Positions 24,721-35,734 of a DNA stretch of 64,000 bases are shown here, piece by piece. Origin of the DNA: Rhodococcus pseudokoreensis (GTDB lineage Bacteria; Actinomycetota; Actinomycetes; Mycobacteriales; Mycobacteriaceae). The DNA lies in assembly GCF_017068395.1 (NCBI RefSeq), contig NZ_CP070619.1:7440001-7504000 (forward strand), in the 5' to 3' direction. Made by a program: the position numbers and the translations under genes. How positions within the stretch are numbered: the stretch's first letter is position 1; the number at the start of each line of letters is the position of its first letter. The notes under the pieces were generated by a model, which did not search any database, was not told the DNA's origin, and worked only from the letters and a program-made list of their open reading frames with translations.

Positions 24721-26751
24721 ATGGCTACACCCCAGCTCGCGGCGTCCGACCCGGCATCGAAACCCCCGAATCGTGCCGATTCGACCGCCCTGTTCGTCGT
24801 CGGCGGTCTCATCGCCGGCCTGGTTGCGGCAATCGTCGTCGGACTTTCCGCTGCTCAGGCGCTCGTGTTGCTGGGAATTCCGGATCCCGGACCGATCACC
24901 ACCTACGGATTGCCCGCCATGCGGGCCGTGTCGGAGATCGCTGCCGTCATCACCATCGGATCTCTGCTGCTCGCGGCGTTCTTCGTGCCTCCGCAGAAAT
25001 CCGGCGTCCTGGACGTGGACGGCTACCGCGCCGTCCGCACCGCGTCGTACGCCGCGATCGTGTGGGCGGCGACCGCCCTCGTCCTCGTCCCGCTGACGCT
25101 GTCGGACACGTCCGGGCAACCGTTCGGCGAAGCGGTCAAACCGGCCAACATCTTCAATTCGATCGATCAGGTCGAACTCGCAGGCGCCTGGCGCTGGACC
25201 GCGATCATCGCCATCGTCCTCGCGATCGCCTCCCGGCTCGTGCTGCGCTGGTGGTGGACGCCGATCCTGCTGCTCGTCGGCATCCTCGGGTTGATGCCGC
25301 TCGCGTTGACCGGGCACTCGTCCTCGGGTGGTTCGCACGACATGGCGACGAACAGCCTGATCTTGCACCTCGTCGCGGCCTCGCTGTGGGCGGGCGGTCT
25401 GTTCGCACTTCTCGCCCATGCCCGCAGGCGCGGCGCCTACACGGACGTCGCGGCGCGCAGGTTCTCCGCGGTCGCGACCGTTTGCTTCGTCGTCATGGCG
25501 GTCAGCGGTGTGGTCAACGCGCTCGTTCGCGTCCAGATCGGCGACCTGGTCGACACCACGTACGGACGCCTGGTGGTCGCGAAGATCGTGGCCCTCGTCG
25601 TACTCGGGATGTTCGGGTGGGCGCAGCGTCGACGGGCGCTGCCCGCGCTGCAGAAGGACCCGACGAAACGCGGCAACCTGATCCGCTTCGCCGGTGCGGA
25701 GGTCATGGTCTTCGCCGCGACGATCGGCCTCGCCGTCGGACTCGGCCGCACGCCCCCGCCGCCCCCGACCGCGGCGCCCACCCTCACCGAAGTGGAACTC
25801 GGCTACAACCTGGCAGGGCCGCCCACGTTCGCCCGGTTGATGCTGGACTGGCGATTCGACCTCCTCTACGGCACCGCCGCGATCGTGCTGGCCGTCGTGT
25901 ACGCGATCGGACTACGCAAACTGCGGCGGCGCGGCGACAGCTGGCCCGTCGGCCGGACCGTCGCCTGGATGTGCGGGTGCGTGGTGCTGCTCATCGCGAC
26001 GTCGTCGGGCGTCGGCCGGTACTCGCCCGCCGTGTTCAGCGTGCACATGGGCGCTCACATGGCGCTGTCCATGCTGGCGCCGGTTCTCCTGGTGCTCGGA
26101 GCCCCGATCACGCTCGCGCTCCGGGCCCTCGACCCCGCGGGAAAGAACGGTGTGCCGGGACTGCGCGAATGGATCCTGACCGCGCTGCACAGCCCGTTCT
26201 CCCGGTTCATCACCCACCCCGTCGTCGCGGCGGTGCTGTTCGTGGGCGGTTTCTACGCCCTGTACCTCGGCGGGATCTTCGCGGCCGCCGTCGACTCCCA
26301 CTCCGCGCACGTCCTGATGAACCTGCACTTCCTGCTGAGCGGCTACCTCTTCTACTGGGTCGCGATCGGCATCGACCCGTCGCCACGCAAGCTGCAACCG
26401 GTGACGAAGCTCGCGATGGTGTTCGGCTCCCTGCCGTTCCACGCCTTCTTCGGCGTCGCGCTGATGAGCATGGGCGCCGTGATGGGCGAGTGGTACTACC
26501 GATCGCTCGGACTCGGCTGGAACGCCGACCTGGTGGGGGACCAGCAACTGGGCGGCAGCATCGCATGGGCCACCGGAGAGATCCCACTGGTGCTGGTGAT
26601 GATGGCGCTGCTCATCCAGTGGTCCCGCAGCGACGGCCGCACGGCGAAGCGGGTCGACCGGGCCGCGGACCGGAACGACGACGCGGATCTGGCAGCGCAC
26701 AACAGAATGTTCGCGGAGCTGGCGCGACGGGACCGCGAAGCCGGACGCTGA
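24721..26751 (+). CDS. Fused CopD and CtaG domain membrane protein
   Basis: This 676-residue polytopic protein combines an N-terminal CopD-like copper resistance domain (residues about 20 to 350, with GHSSSGGSHDMATNSLILHL) and a C-terminal caa3_CtaG cytochrome oxidase assembly domain (about 370 to 640, with 'SVHMGAHMALSMLAPVLLVLGAP' and 'NLHFLLSGYLFYW'). The conserved His and Met residues fit copper handling for cytochrome c oxidase. Actinobacteria commonly carry this fusion. There is no ribosome-binding site before the ATG, and TTGATAT abuts it, so the message may be leaderless. Confidence 0.85.
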   Translation: MATPQLAASDPASKPPNRADSTALFVVGGLIAGLVAAIVVGLSAAQALVLLGIPDPGPITTYGLPAMRAVSEIAAVITIGSLLLAAFFVPPQKSGVLDVDGYRAVRTASYAAIVWAATALVLVPLTLSDTSGQPFGEAVKPANIFNSIDQVELAGAWRWTAIIAIVLAIASRLVLRWWWTPILLLVGILGLMPLALTGHSSSGGSHDMATNSLILHLVAASLWAGGLFALLAHARRRGAYTDVAARRFSAVATVCFVVMAVSGVVNALVRVQIGDLVDTTYGRLVVAKIVALVVLGMFGWAQRRRALPALQKDPTKRGNLIRFAGAEVMVFAATIGLAVGLGRTPPPPPTAAPTLTEVELGYNLAGPPTFARLMLDWRFDLLYGTAAIVLAVVYAIGLRKLRRRGDSWPVGRTVAWMCGCVVLLIATSSGVGRYSPAVFSVHMGAHMALSMLAPVLLVLGAPITLALRALDPAGKNGVPGLREWILTALHSPFSRFITHPVVAAVLFVGGFYALYLGGIFAAAVDSHSAHVLMNLHFLLSGYLFYWVAIGIDPSPRKLQPVTKLAMVFGSLPFHAFFGVALMSMGAVMGEWYYRSLGLGWNADLVGDQQLGGSIAWATGEIPLVLVMMALLIQWSRSDGRTAKRVDRAADRNDDADLAAHNRMFAELARRDREAGR

Positions 26752-26919
26752 CCGCTAGCACGCCGCCCCGACACGTTCGGGGCTCCCGAGGCCGATTTCG
26801 CGGTTCCATCCACAACCGCTCGATTTCTCCACAGATGTCCGATGCGGGCCGAAAACGACGCCGCCGGACGGCACGCTGTGAGTGAAGGCACTTTGCCGCA
26901 CTCACAGGGGGTAGACGTC

Positions 26920-27348
26920 ATGTACGAAACACACGGCACCGTCGTCGGAACGGTCATCACCAGCCCGGTCACCCGGTCGAACGCCGCCGGTGACGAGTTC
27001 CTCAGTTTCCGGATGGCGAGCACGGTCCGGCGCCGCGACCACGCGACGGGGGAGTGGCGTGACGGGAGCACGCTCTACCTCACGGTGACCTGCAGGCGGC
27101 GGTTGATGGCCGGGGTCGTCGCCTCGCTCACGAAGGGCGATCCCGTCCTCGTGACGGGCGAGTTGCGGACGACCGAATACACCACCCGGGACGGCATCGC
27201 CCGCTCCGACCTGGAGTTGAGCGCCACCGCGATCGGACCGGATCTGGCCCGGTGCACGGTCGTGCTCGAGCGCGCGCCGAGAACGACCGACGGTGATGCG
27301 GGGAACCCGGCGACCGAAGAGGTGGCCACCCGGTCCCTCGTCGCGTAG
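26920..27348 (+). CDS. Single-stranded DNA-binding protein (second ssb-like)
   Basis: The ATG at 26920 follows AGGGGG; upstream codons in the same frame are not coding-like. The 142-residue protein has an OB-fold core: 'TVVGTVITSPVTRSNAAGDEFLSFRMAST', 'LYLTVTCRRRLM', then 'KGDPVLVTGELRTTEYTTRDG'. It lacks the acidic DDDIPF-type tail of the main bacterial SSB, so it is likely the accessory paralogue found just before ettA in mycolic-acid actinobacteria (position of Rv2478c, from memory). Confidence 0.8.
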   Translation: MYETHGTVVGTVITSPVTRSNAAGDEFLSFRMASTVRRRDHATGEWRDGSTLYLTVTCRRRLMAGVVASLTKGDPVLVTGELRTTEYTTRDGIARSDLELSATAIGPDLARCTVVLERAPRTTDGDAGNPATEEVATRSLVA

Positions 27349-27353
27349 CGCAC

Positions 27354-27402
27354 CTGCGGGTATCGGCGCCGACCTCTGCGTTCCCGGCGCCGGTGCCCGC
27401 AG
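27354..27402 (+). terminator. Candidate terminator between ssb-like gene and ettA
   Basis: CTGCGGGTATCGGCGCCG at 27354-27371 pairs with CGGCGCCGGTGCCCGCAG at 27385-27402 with two G-T wobbles, giving an 18-bp stem over a 13-base loop. No T run follows. Confidence 0.45.
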
Positions 27403-27482
27403 CATCTTCCCGGGAAGCCCCCGATCACGTTCCCGACCCTCCGCGATGTGGGTTCGTCGCGCCTCACCATTAGGCTGGCCCC

Positions 27483-29162
<1,680 letters not shown>

Positions 29163-29166
29163 CCTG

Positions 29167-29589
29167 GTGGGGCAGCAGGCCTTCACGTACGAGATCCAGG
29201 TCCGGTGGGGTGACTCCGACCGCCTGGGTCACGTCAACAACACCCGCTTCATGGAGTACATGCAGGAAGCGCGGATCGCATTCCTGACCACCGAGTTGCG
29301 CGCCGCCGGCGCCCAGCCCGGTGCGATGGTGGTGCGCAAGATGGACGTGGAGTTCCTGCGTCCCGTCACCGACGCCTCCGGTCCGCTGACGATCGACGTG
29401 TCGGTGCTCCATGTCGGCAATTCGTCGTACACGATCCGGCACGTCGTCACGAACCGCGACGGCGTCCACTGCGCGACGGGCGACGCGCTGCTGGTGGCGT
29501 TCGACGTGAAGACCGAACGGTCGCGTCCGCTGTCCGAGGCGGAACGCGACGGGCTCGAGAAGTACCTCGCGCCAGTGACCACCGGCTGA
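29167..29589 (+). CDS. Acyl-CoA thioesterase, 4HBT hot-dog family
   Basis: The product is 140 residues from a GTG five bases after the ettA stop. The N-terminal pattern 'VRWGDSDRLGHVNNTRFMEYMQEARIAFL' contains the catalytic Asp (GDSD) and the hot-dog helix typical of 4-hydroxybenzoyl-CoA thioesterase-type enzymes (YbgC/FadM group). The spacing suggests cotranscription with ettA. The substrate cannot be read from the sequence. A second related protein is encoded after gdh. Confidence 0.85.
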   Translation: MGQQAFTYEIQVRWGDSDRLGHVNNTRFMEYMQEARIAFLTTELRAAGAQPGAMVVRKMDVEFLRPVTDASGPLTIDVSVLHVGNSSYTIRHVVTNRDGVHCATGDALLVAFDVKTERSRPLSEAERDGLEKYLAPVTTG

Positions 29590-29697
29590 CAAATCCGGCA
29601 CGCGGGGTGCCCGAAGTTCACCCTCTGTTCCCATCGCCGCGGGCTAGTCTCGAGAGAGTTGCCCGCGGCGATCGGAACGAAGAGGAAGTGAGCCCCG

Positions 29698-32600
29698 ATG
29701 ACGGAATCGGCAGCACTGAAAGATGCGGAGTGGGCGCGGAATCTGCCCGAAGGTCTCCGGTCTCAGGTGCCGACTCTCGCAGCCGTGTACTTCCGGCACG
29801 TCGATCGCGGTGACAGCGAGAGCGCCGTCAACGGCGCCTCCGACGCCGTGCTCGGCGCGCATCTGACGCTTGCCCTGCATCGGCCCCCGGAGCGCGCGAT
29901 CACCCGGGTCTACCGGCCGGGCGACGGGCGCGAACTCGGTGCGTCCCTGCAGATCGTCACGGACGACATGCCGCTGCTCGTCGAATCGATCACCGCGCTG
30001 CTGAACCGGCTCGGCATCGGGATCAGCGAATTCGTGCACCCGATCGTGTCGGTGCGGCGTGATCCGATCGGCGCACTGCGCGGAATCCTCATGGGAGACA
30101 AGGCCAAGGATGCCGACGAGGACGGTGTGTCCGAGTCGTGGATCCACGTCCAACTCGATCCGCGTGCCGACTCCGCGGTCCTCGACACGCTCGAGAAGGA
30201 GGTCGGCACCGTCCTCGCCGACGTGCGCCAGGTGGTCCGGGACACCGACATCATGCGCAAGCTCGAGCGGACGCTGGCCGACGAACTCGAGGCGTCCGCA
30301 CCCTGTCCCGGCGTGTCGAAGAACGACCTGGAGGACTGCGCCGACCTGCTGCGGTGGATGTCGCAGGGCAATTACGCGGCGCTCGGGTACCGGCGTTTCG
30401 AACTGGGGGAGCCGGACGATTCCGGCGCCCGGAGCCTGCAGGTGGTGCCGGGCAGTGGTCTCGGACTGCTGCGCTCCGACACGGTCACCGAGGGCCCGCT
30501 GAGTCTGCCGCCTGCCGCCGAGATCCCCGACCGCCCCCTGCTCGTGCTCACGCAGGGCTCCTTCCCCGCGACCGTGCACCGCTCGGTCTACCCGTTCTTC
30601 GTCGGCGTGAGCATCCTCGACGCGAACGGCAACATCACCGGTGAGCACCGCTTCCTCGGCGTCTTCACCGTCACGGCGCTGCACGAGAACGTCCTCGACA
30701 TTCCGGTGATCGCCCGCCGGGTGCGCAAGGTGATCGACCGGGCCGGGTTCCAGTTGAACTCGTATTCGGGGCAGGCGATGCTGGAGGTCATCCAGTCGTT
30801 CCCGCGCACCGAACTGTTCTCCAGCGACGCGGACACCCTGTTCGACACGGTGACGGCCGTGCACAGCATCGGCCTCAGGCGTCAGGTGCGCCTGTTCGTG
30901 CGCGAGGACTTCCTCGGACGGTTCGTCTCCTGCCTGATCTACCTGCCCCGGGACCGGTACACCACCCGGGTCCGGCTCGCCATGCAGGACATCCTGCTGC
31001 GGGAATTCGGCGGCGGCACTTTGGAATACACTGCACGCGTCACGGAGTCCGACCTGGCGTTACTGCACGTGACGATCCGCAAGAATATCGAACACAGGGG
31101 GTCGCTGCTCGACCTGTCGGACGCCGACCGCGAACGGGTCCAGGCGATGCTGGCCGAGGCGAGCCGCAGCTGGGACGACCACCTCGGGGACCTGTTGCCG
31201 GTCACCGCCGGTGTGGATCCCATTCTGGCGCAGCGTTATGCCGACGTGCTGCCCGAGGGGTACAAGGAGGATTTCGACGCCACCCGCGCGCTGTCGGATC
31301 TCGCGAGGCTGGAGGCGCTCGCAGGCGGCTCCATCGACCTGTTGCTGTACCGCGACCGTGGGGCGGAGGTCGGGCACTGGCGGTTCACCCTGTATGTGGG
31401 CGGCGACGGTATTTCTCTGAGCCAGGTGCTTCCGGTGCTGCAGAGTTTGGGCGTGGAAGTCCTCGACGAACGCCCCTACCAGATTCCGCGGCCCGACGGG
31501 TTGACGTGCTGGATCTACGATTTCGGGTTGTCGGTGCCCGCGGAGTTGCTCCGCTCCTCGGTGGAGGACGACCTCGATGCCGAACTCGCCGCCGAGGAGG
31601 CGTCCGCGGCCGAACCGAAGCTTCAGGAACGGTTCACGGATGCGTTCACGGCGGTCTGGTTCGGGCGGGCGGAGGCGGACCGCTTCAACGAGCTGATCCT
31701 GCGGGCGGGAGTGTCGTGGCGGCAGGCCGTGATCCTGCGTGCGTACGCAAAGTATCTGCGCCAGGCGGGATTTCCCTACAGCCAGTTTCACATCGAGGGG
31801 GTTGCGCTTGCAAATCCCCGATCGGCGTACACACTCGTCGAGTTGTTCGAGGCGATGTTCGACCCGGAGACACCGTCACCCGACCTGGTGGCCGAACTCG
31901 ACACCCGCCTGCGGGAGTACATCGACTCCGTGGTCAGCCTCGACGCGGACCGCATCCTGCGCGGTCTGTTCGGGCTGATCACGTCGACGCTGCGTACCAA
32001 CTACTTCGTGACGGGCGAGACCGGGGAGCCGCCGGCCCATCTGTCGATCAAGCTCGATCCGACCTCGATCCAGGAACTGCCGAAGCCCCGGCCCAAGTAC
32101 GAGATCTTCGTGTACTCACCCGACGTCGAGGGTGTGCACCTGCGGTTCGGGTCCGTCGCCCGCGGCGGGTTGCGCTGGTCGGACCGGCGTGAGGATTTCC
32201 GCACCGAGATCCTGGGGTTGGCGAAGGCGCAGGCCGTGAAGAACGCGGTGATCGTCCCGGTCGGGGCGAAGGGCGGCTTCGTCGTCAAGAATCCGCCGAC
32301 ACCGTCGGGGGACGCGGCGGCCGACCGCGCGGCCGCTCTCGAGGCGGGCCAGGACTGCTACCGCACGTTCATCTCCGGGCTCCTGGATCTCACCGACAAT
32401 GTAGATCACGTGTCGGGTGAGATCGTGCCGCCTGCCCGGGTGGTGCGGCGGGACGGCGACGACCGGTATCTCGTCGTGGCCGCGGACAAGGGCACCGCGA
32501 AATTCTCCGACCTCGCCAATTCGGTTGCGGAGCAGTACAATTTCTGGCTCGGCGACGCGTTCGCGTCCGGTGGGTCGGCCGGCTACGACCACAAGGGGAT

Positions 32601-34599
32601 GGGCATCACCGCTCGCGGTGCCTGGGAGAGCGTGAAACGGCACTTCCGCGAGATGGGCGTCGACACCCAGGCCGAGGACTTCACGACGGTCGGTGTCGGC
32701 GACATGAGCGGCGACGTGTTCGGGAACGGCATGCTGCTGAGCAGGCACATCCGGCTGGTCGCGGCGTTCGACCACCGGCACATCTTCCTCGACCCCGATC
32801 CCGACGCCGCCACGTCGTTCGAGGAGCGATCCCGGATGTTCGCGCTGCCCCGGTCGTCGTGGGCCGACTACGACACCGGCCTCATCAGTGCGGGCGGCGG
32901 AGTGTGGGACCGGACCCGCAAATCGGTCCCGATCAGCGCGGCCGCGCGAGCCGCCCTCGGACTCGACGACACCGTCACCGAACTCTCCCCACCGGAACTG
33001 GTCCGGGCGATCCTGTGTGCCCCGGTGGATCTGCTGTGGAACGGCGGCATCGGCACGTACGTCAAGGCGTCCACCGAGACCAACGCGATGGTGGGCGACA
33101 AGAGCAACGACTCCGTGCGCGTCGACGGCAACGAGGTGCGGGCCAGGGTGGTCGGTGAGGGCGGCAACCTGGGGGTGACGGCACTCGGCCGCATCGAGTA
33201 CAGCCAGAACGGTGGCCGGATCAACACCGACGCCATCGACAACTCGGCGGGCGTCGACTGCTCCGATCACGAGGTGAACATCAAGATCCTGCTGGACTCG
33301 TTGGTGAGCGGCGGCGGGTTGCCTCGGGAGGACCGCAATCCGCTGCTGGCGTCGATGACCGACGAGGTGGCCCACCTCGTTCTCGCGAACAACATCGCCC
33401 AGAACAACCTCCTCGGTGTCTCCCGGACCAGCGCGGTCCCCATGCTGAGCGTGCACCGCCGTCAGATCGAGCACCTCGCGTCCCGCCGCGGTCTCGACCG
33501 CAAACTCGAGGCCCTGCCCACCGAGGAGGAGATCGCCCGTCGCAGGCAGGCCGGGCAGGGGCTGACGTCCCCGGAACTCGCGACTCTCACCGCGCACGTG
33601 AAGCTTGCGCTCAAGGACGACCTCCTCGCGACGGACCTGCCCGACAGCGAGACGTTCGCGCCGCGGCTGCCGCGGTACTTCCCGACGGTGCTGCGGAAGC
33701 AGTTCCGCACGGCGATCAAGGCGCATCCCCTGCGCAGGCAGATCGTGGCGACGATGCTCGCGAACGAGACCATCGACAACGGCGGAATCACCTTCGCGTA
33801 CCGGTTGGCGGACGAGGCGGGTGCGAGCAGCACCGACGCCATCCGCGCGTATGCGGCGGTGACCGAGATCTTCGCCCTGCCCGACCTGTGGTCGCGGATC
33901 CGGTCGGCGAACATCGCCGCGGACATCGAGGACGACCTGATTCTCGAGTCGGGCCGGCTTCTGGACCGGGCGTCGCGCTGGTTGCTGACCAATCGGCCCC
34001 AGCCCCTCGCAGTGGGTGCCGAGATCGCCCGCTACTCCGCCGACTTCCGGGCCCTCTCGCCGAAGGTGCCGCAACTCGTGCGGGGGCATCAGCTCACCGA
34101 CGTGGAGACGAGGGTGCGGCCGCTCGTCGTCCGCGGAGCGCCCGAAGACCTGGCCTTCGAGGTGTTCCGGCTCCTCGACAAGTTCTGCCTGCTCGACATC
34201 ATCGACATCGCCGACATCGCCGAGCGCGACATCGACGAGGTCGCCGAGCTGTACTACGAGCTCGACGCACACCTCGGCATCGACTGGCTGCTCAGCGCGG
34301 TGTCCACCCTCGCGCGTGGCGACCGGTGGCATTCGCTGGCCCGTCTCGCGTTGCGCGACGACCTCTACAGTTCGCTGCGCCAGCTCACGATGGAAGTGCT
34401 TCTCGGTGGCGAACCTCACGAGACGCCGCAGGAGAAGATCGACGACTGGGAGTCGACGAACGCGTCCCGGCTGGCCAGGGCGAGGTCCGCTCTCACCGAG
34501 ATTTTCGAGTCTGGGACCCTTGACCTCGCGACGCTCTCGGTGGCGGCGCGTCAGGTACGCAGCATGGTGCGCGGTATGGGCACCCGATCGGAGGTATGA
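29698..34599 (+). CDS. gdh: NAD-dependent glutamate dehydrogenase, 180-kDa class
   Basis: This 1633-residue protein is of the very large NAD-GDH class. The N-terminal half (about 1 to 700) has regulatory ACT-like and helical regions; the catalytic dehydrogenase domain lies around residues 790 to 1250, with 'RFGSVARGGLRWSDRREDFRTE', KGGFVVKNPP (near 858) and the dinucleotide-binding 'GVGDMSGDVFGNGMLLS' (near 998). It converts glutamate to 2-oxoglutarate and ammonia. The mycobacterial orthologue is known to be inhibited by the FHA protein GarA; regulation here is not visible. The ATG follows GAGGAAGTG. The stop overlaps the next ATG. Confidence 0.95.
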   Translation: MTESAALKDAEWARNLPEGLRSQVPTLAAVYFRHVDRGDSESAVNGASDAVLGAHLTLALHRPPERAITRVYRPGDGRELGASLQIVTDDMPLLVESITALLNRLGIGISEFVHPIVSVRRDPIGALRGILMGDKAKDADEDGVSESWIHVQLDPRADSAVLDTLEKEVGTVLADVRQVVRDTDIMRKLERTLADELEASAPCPGVSKNDLEDCADLLRWMSQGNYAALGYRRFELGEPDDSGARSLQVVPGSGLGLLRSDTVTEGPLSLPPAAEIPDRPLLVLTQGSFPATVHRSVYPFFVGVSILDANGNITGEHRFLGVFTVTALHENVLDIPVIARRVRKVIDRAGFQLNSYSGQAMLEVIQSFPRTELFSSDADTLFDTVTAVHSIGLRRQVRLFVREDFLGRFVSCLIYLPRDRYTTRVRLAMQDILLREFGGGTLEYTARVTESDLALLHVTIRKNIEHRGSLLDLSDADRERVQAMLAEASRSWDDHLGDLLPVTAGVDPILAQRYADVLPEGYKEDFDATRALSDLARLEALAGGSIDLLLYRDRGAEVGHWRFTLYVGGDGISLSQVLPVLQSLGVEVLDERPYQIPRPDGLTCWIYDFGLSVPAELLRSSVEDDLDAELAAEEASAAEPKLQERFTDAFTAVWFGRAEADRFNELILRAGVSWRQAVILRAYAKYLRQAGFPYSQFHIEGVALANPRSAYTLVELFEAMFDPETPSPDLVAELDTRLREYIDSVVSLDADRILRGLFGLITSTLRTNYFVTGETGEPPAHLSIKLDPTSIQELPKPRPKYEIFVYSPDVEGVHLRFGSVARGGLRWSDRREDFRTEILGLAKAQAVKNAVIVPVGAKGGFVVKNPPTPSGDAAADRAAALEAGQDCYRTFISGLLDLTDNVDHVSGEIVPPARVVRRDGDDRYLVVAADKGTAKFSDLANSVAEQYNFWLGDAFASGGSAGYDHKGMGITARGAWESVKRHFREMGVDTQAEDFTTVGVGDMSGDVFGNGMLLSRHIRLVAAFDHRHIFLDPDPDAATSFEERSRMFALPRSSWADYDTGLISAGGGVWDRTRKSVPISAAARAALGLDDTVTELSPPELVRAILCAPVDLLWNGGIGTYVKASTETNAMVGDKSNDSVRVDGNEVRARVVGEGGNLGVTALGRIEYSQNGGRINTDAIDNSAGVDCSDHEVNIKILLDSLVSGGGLPREDRNPLLASMTDEVAHLVLANNIAQNNLLGVSRTSAVPMLSVHRRQIEHLASRRGLDRKLEALPTEEEIARRRQAGQGLTSPELATLTAHVKLALKDDLLATDLPDSETFAPRLPRYFPTVLRKQFRTAIKAHPLRRQIVATMLANETIDNGGITFAYRLADEAGASSTDAIRAYAAVTEIFALPDLWSRIRSANIAADIEDDLILESGRLLDRASRWLLTNRPQPLAVGAEIARYSADFRALSPKVPQLVRGHQLTDVETRVRPLVVRGAPEDLAFEVFRLLDKFCLLDIIDIADIAERDIDEVAELYYELDAHLGIDWLLSAVSTLARGDRWHSLARLALRDDLYSSLRQLTMEVLLGGEPHETPQEKIDDWESTNASRLARARSALTEIFESGTLDLATLSVAARQVRSMVRGMGTRSEV

Positions 34600-35021
34600 C
34601 GTTGAGCGAGGGCTTTCACGCGGAGGTCGAAGTTCGATGGTCGGACATGGACGTCTTCCAGCACATCAACCACGCTCGGATGGTGACGCTGCTGGAGGAG
34701 GCGCGGATTCCCTGGCTGTTCGAGGACGACCGGCCCACGGTCACGTTGCGTGACGGCGCGGTCATCGCCGACCTGCACGTGCGCTACCGCGGGCAGCTCC
34801 GGCACAGCGATTCACCGCTGGACGTGCTGATGTGGGTCGAAAAGGTTCGCGCCGTCGATTTCACGATCAACTACGAGGTCCGACCGAAGGGTGTCGACGT
34901 CTCGGTCGCGCCGTCGATCGTTGCGTCGACGCAGATCGCGGCGTTCGACATCGACACTCAGCGACTCCGCAGGATCACCGACGTCGAGCGCGGGTACCTG
35001 GAGAGCTGGCAGCGTGCATGA
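34596..35021 (+). CDS. Acyl-CoA thioesterase, 4HBT hot-dog family (second)
   Basis: The product is 141 residues. The N-terminus 'VEVRWSDMDVFQHINHARMVTLLEEARIPWL' carries the hot-dog Asp and His-Asn-Asn-like motif (SDMD, HINH). It starts at ATG overlapping the gdh stop, so it is translationally coupled to the dehydrogenase. It is the paralogue of the enzyme upstream of gdh, and the position matches Rv2475c as I recall it. It probably hydrolyses an acyl-CoA; the substrate is unknown. Confidence 0.85.
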   Translation: MTLSEGFHAEVEVRWSDMDVFQHINHARMVTLLEEARIPWLFEDDRPTVTLRDGAVIADLHVRYRGQLRHSDSPLDVLMWVEKVRAVDFTINYEVRPKGVDVSVAPSIVASTQIAAFDIDTQRLRRITDVERGYLESWQRA

Positions 35022-35700
35022 GCGCGTCCTGTCGATCCCGGACGCGACGGAACGCGGCGATCTCGCCACCTTCCTCACTCGGGTGGTCCGGTTGGACGAG
35101 GCGACGGTGGTGCGCCTCCGCCAACGCGGGCCGGGCCGCCTGACGGCCTGGGCGGCAACCGGTTTCGACGCGCTGGCGGTGCGCACGATCGCGGGGACGA
35201 TCACCCCCGACGACACGTCCGCTGGCGGTGACCAACTGCTCGCCGCGCTCGAAGCGGCGACCGCCGCCGACATCGATCCGGGGTTCTCGATGGATTCGGC
35301 GTGGCGGGGCGCCCTGCCTCCGACGGAGGGTTTCGTCCACGTCGACGACGTCCCGGCGCGCGTGCTGGTCGACCTCGCACAGCGCGGTGCGGCGCTGGCG
35401 CAGGAGCACGGCAGCAGCCACGGCCCACCCGCGTCCCTGCTCGACCAGGAGGTCCTGCGGGTGGAGGGCGCGGGGCAGACGGTCGGTATCCCGATGCGGG
35501 TGGTGTTCGCGCTCACCGCGATGGGGTTCGTCCCGCACGCAGGCTCGGATCGGCTGACCGCCGACATCGACCTCGATCGCATCGACGCCTCGGAACTGGT
35601 CCGGGTGCGGGCCACCGCGTCGTGGCTGCGGGTGGACGCCCGGTTCGGGTCGATCTACCGGCACCGCGGTGGGGGGATTCCGCTGTCGGTGGCCCGGTAG
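35014..35700 (+). CDS. Conserved actinobacterial protein (Rv2474c-like)
   Basis: The GTG at 35014 overlaps the end of the thioesterase gene and follows GGAGAG; upstream codons in this frame are Arg/Ser-rich noise. The 228-residue protein shows a compact alpha/beta pattern without a catalytic motif known to me ('DLATFLTRVVRLDEATVVRLRQ', 'LRVEGAGQTVGIPMRVVFALTAMGFV'). Its place at the end of the ettA-gdh operon corresponds to Rv2474c in M. tuberculosis (from memory). The function is unknown; it may assist the gdh operon products. Confidence 0.75.
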   Translation: MHERVLSIPDATERGDLATFLTRVVRLDEATVVRLRQRGPGRLTAWAATGFDALAVRTIAGTITPDDTSAGGDQLLAALEAATAADIDPGFSMDSAWRGALPPTEGFVHVDDVPARVLVDLAQRGAALAQEHGSSHGPPASLLDQEVLRVEGAGQTVGIPMRVVFALTAMGFVPHAGSDRLTADIDLDRIDASELVRVRATASWLRVDARFGSIYRHRGGGIPLSVAR

Positions 35701-35734
35701 GCCGGGCCGCACACCGCAACCGGGGGAGTCCGGG

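Noticed and set aside
24714-26885. A 723-codon frame on the + strand over the CopD-CtaG gene
   Set aside because: It is the shifted frame of the real membrane protein; the Arg/Pro/His-rich translation has no hydrophobic segments.
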